Shown here: piece by piece, positions 63,986 through 64,000 of the stretch
How the letters are laid out: each line of letters opens with the position of its first letter
Numbering within the stretch: the stretch's first letter is position 1
Source: Alitta virens
Taxonomy: Eukaryota > Annelida > Polychaeta > Phyllodocida > Nereididae
Reading direction: 5' to 3'
Assembly: GCA_932294295.1 (NCBI GenBank)
Contig: OW028573.1
Span: 58,567,829 to 58,631,828, forward strand
Length of the DNA stretch: 64,000 bases
Made by a program: the position numbers and the translations under genes
Notes under the pieces: model-generated
Databases searched by the model: none
What the model was told of the DNA's origin: nothing
What the model saw: the letters and a program-made list of their open reading frames with translations, nothing else

Positions 63986-64000
63986 TATTTTTATTATTTT

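Overview
The window is nuclear DNA from an animal: AT-rich, with introns bounded by GT/AG, metazoan genes, and intergenic DNA full of short transposons and tRNA-derived SINEs. A tentative lean is toward an invertebrate deuterostome (echinoderm- or hemichordate-like), because the SMU1, CLIP4-type and PTPN4-type exons align very closely with my recollection of the vertebrate proteins, although the genome is clearly not a vertebrate one. The taxon is not proven.

Layout. (1) 0-5.2 kb, minus strand: the 5' end of a PTPN4/PTPN3-type FERM tyrosine phosphatase (two coding exons plus a likely 5' UTR exon and promoter); the rest lies off the left edge. (2) 5.4-23.8 kb, minus strand: a complete CLIP4-type gene (ankyrin repeats followed by three CAP-Gly domains). 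Its 15 coding exons were traced by splice sites. Twelve of them sum to exactly 637 codons and form the conventional protein. The other three are giant exons (4026, 3570 and 2175 nt), placed between the ankyrin and CAP-Gly parts. All three are multiples of three with phase-1 ends on both sides, so each could be a skippable cassette. Together they add 3257 acidic, repetitive residues, and are the outstanding feature of the window. (3) 26.1-26.8 kb, plus strand: PSMG3 (proteasome assembly chaperone 3), last three exons. (4) 28.1-39.6 kb, plus strand: a TATA-box promoter with a probable 5' UTR exon, a roughly 10 kb intron loaded with transposons, and an intronless coding exon for a secreted/GPI-type LRR-Ig protein. 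(5) 48.5-52.1 kb, minus strand: exons of one or two unrecognised genes. (6) 52.5-59.8 kb, plus strand: a complete SMU1 splicing-factor gene (13 coding exons, 512 aa), divergent from the unrecognised gene across about 0.4 kb. (7) 59.8-64 kb: repeats, a transposon-associated pseudogene and nested SINE/LINE insertions.

Mobile DNA is diverse and often has readable boundaries: a Mutator-like MITE with a 9-bp target duplication, a Harbinger-like MITE with about 46-bp inverted ends, a hAT-like element with subterminal repeat arrays and an 8-bp duplication, a decayed Tc1/mariner copy, three copies of one tRNA-derived SINE with 10-15 bp target duplications, a second SINE family, a LINE 3' end, and a ~100-bp foldback family seen twice.

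The genes do not form one pathway. They are unlinked housekeeping or cytoskeletal genes, and the only intimate arrangements are the head-to-tail CLIP4/PTPN4 spacing and the divergent SMU1 promoter. Gene models were built by eye from splice consensus and remembered family sequences; no alignment or transcript data were available.
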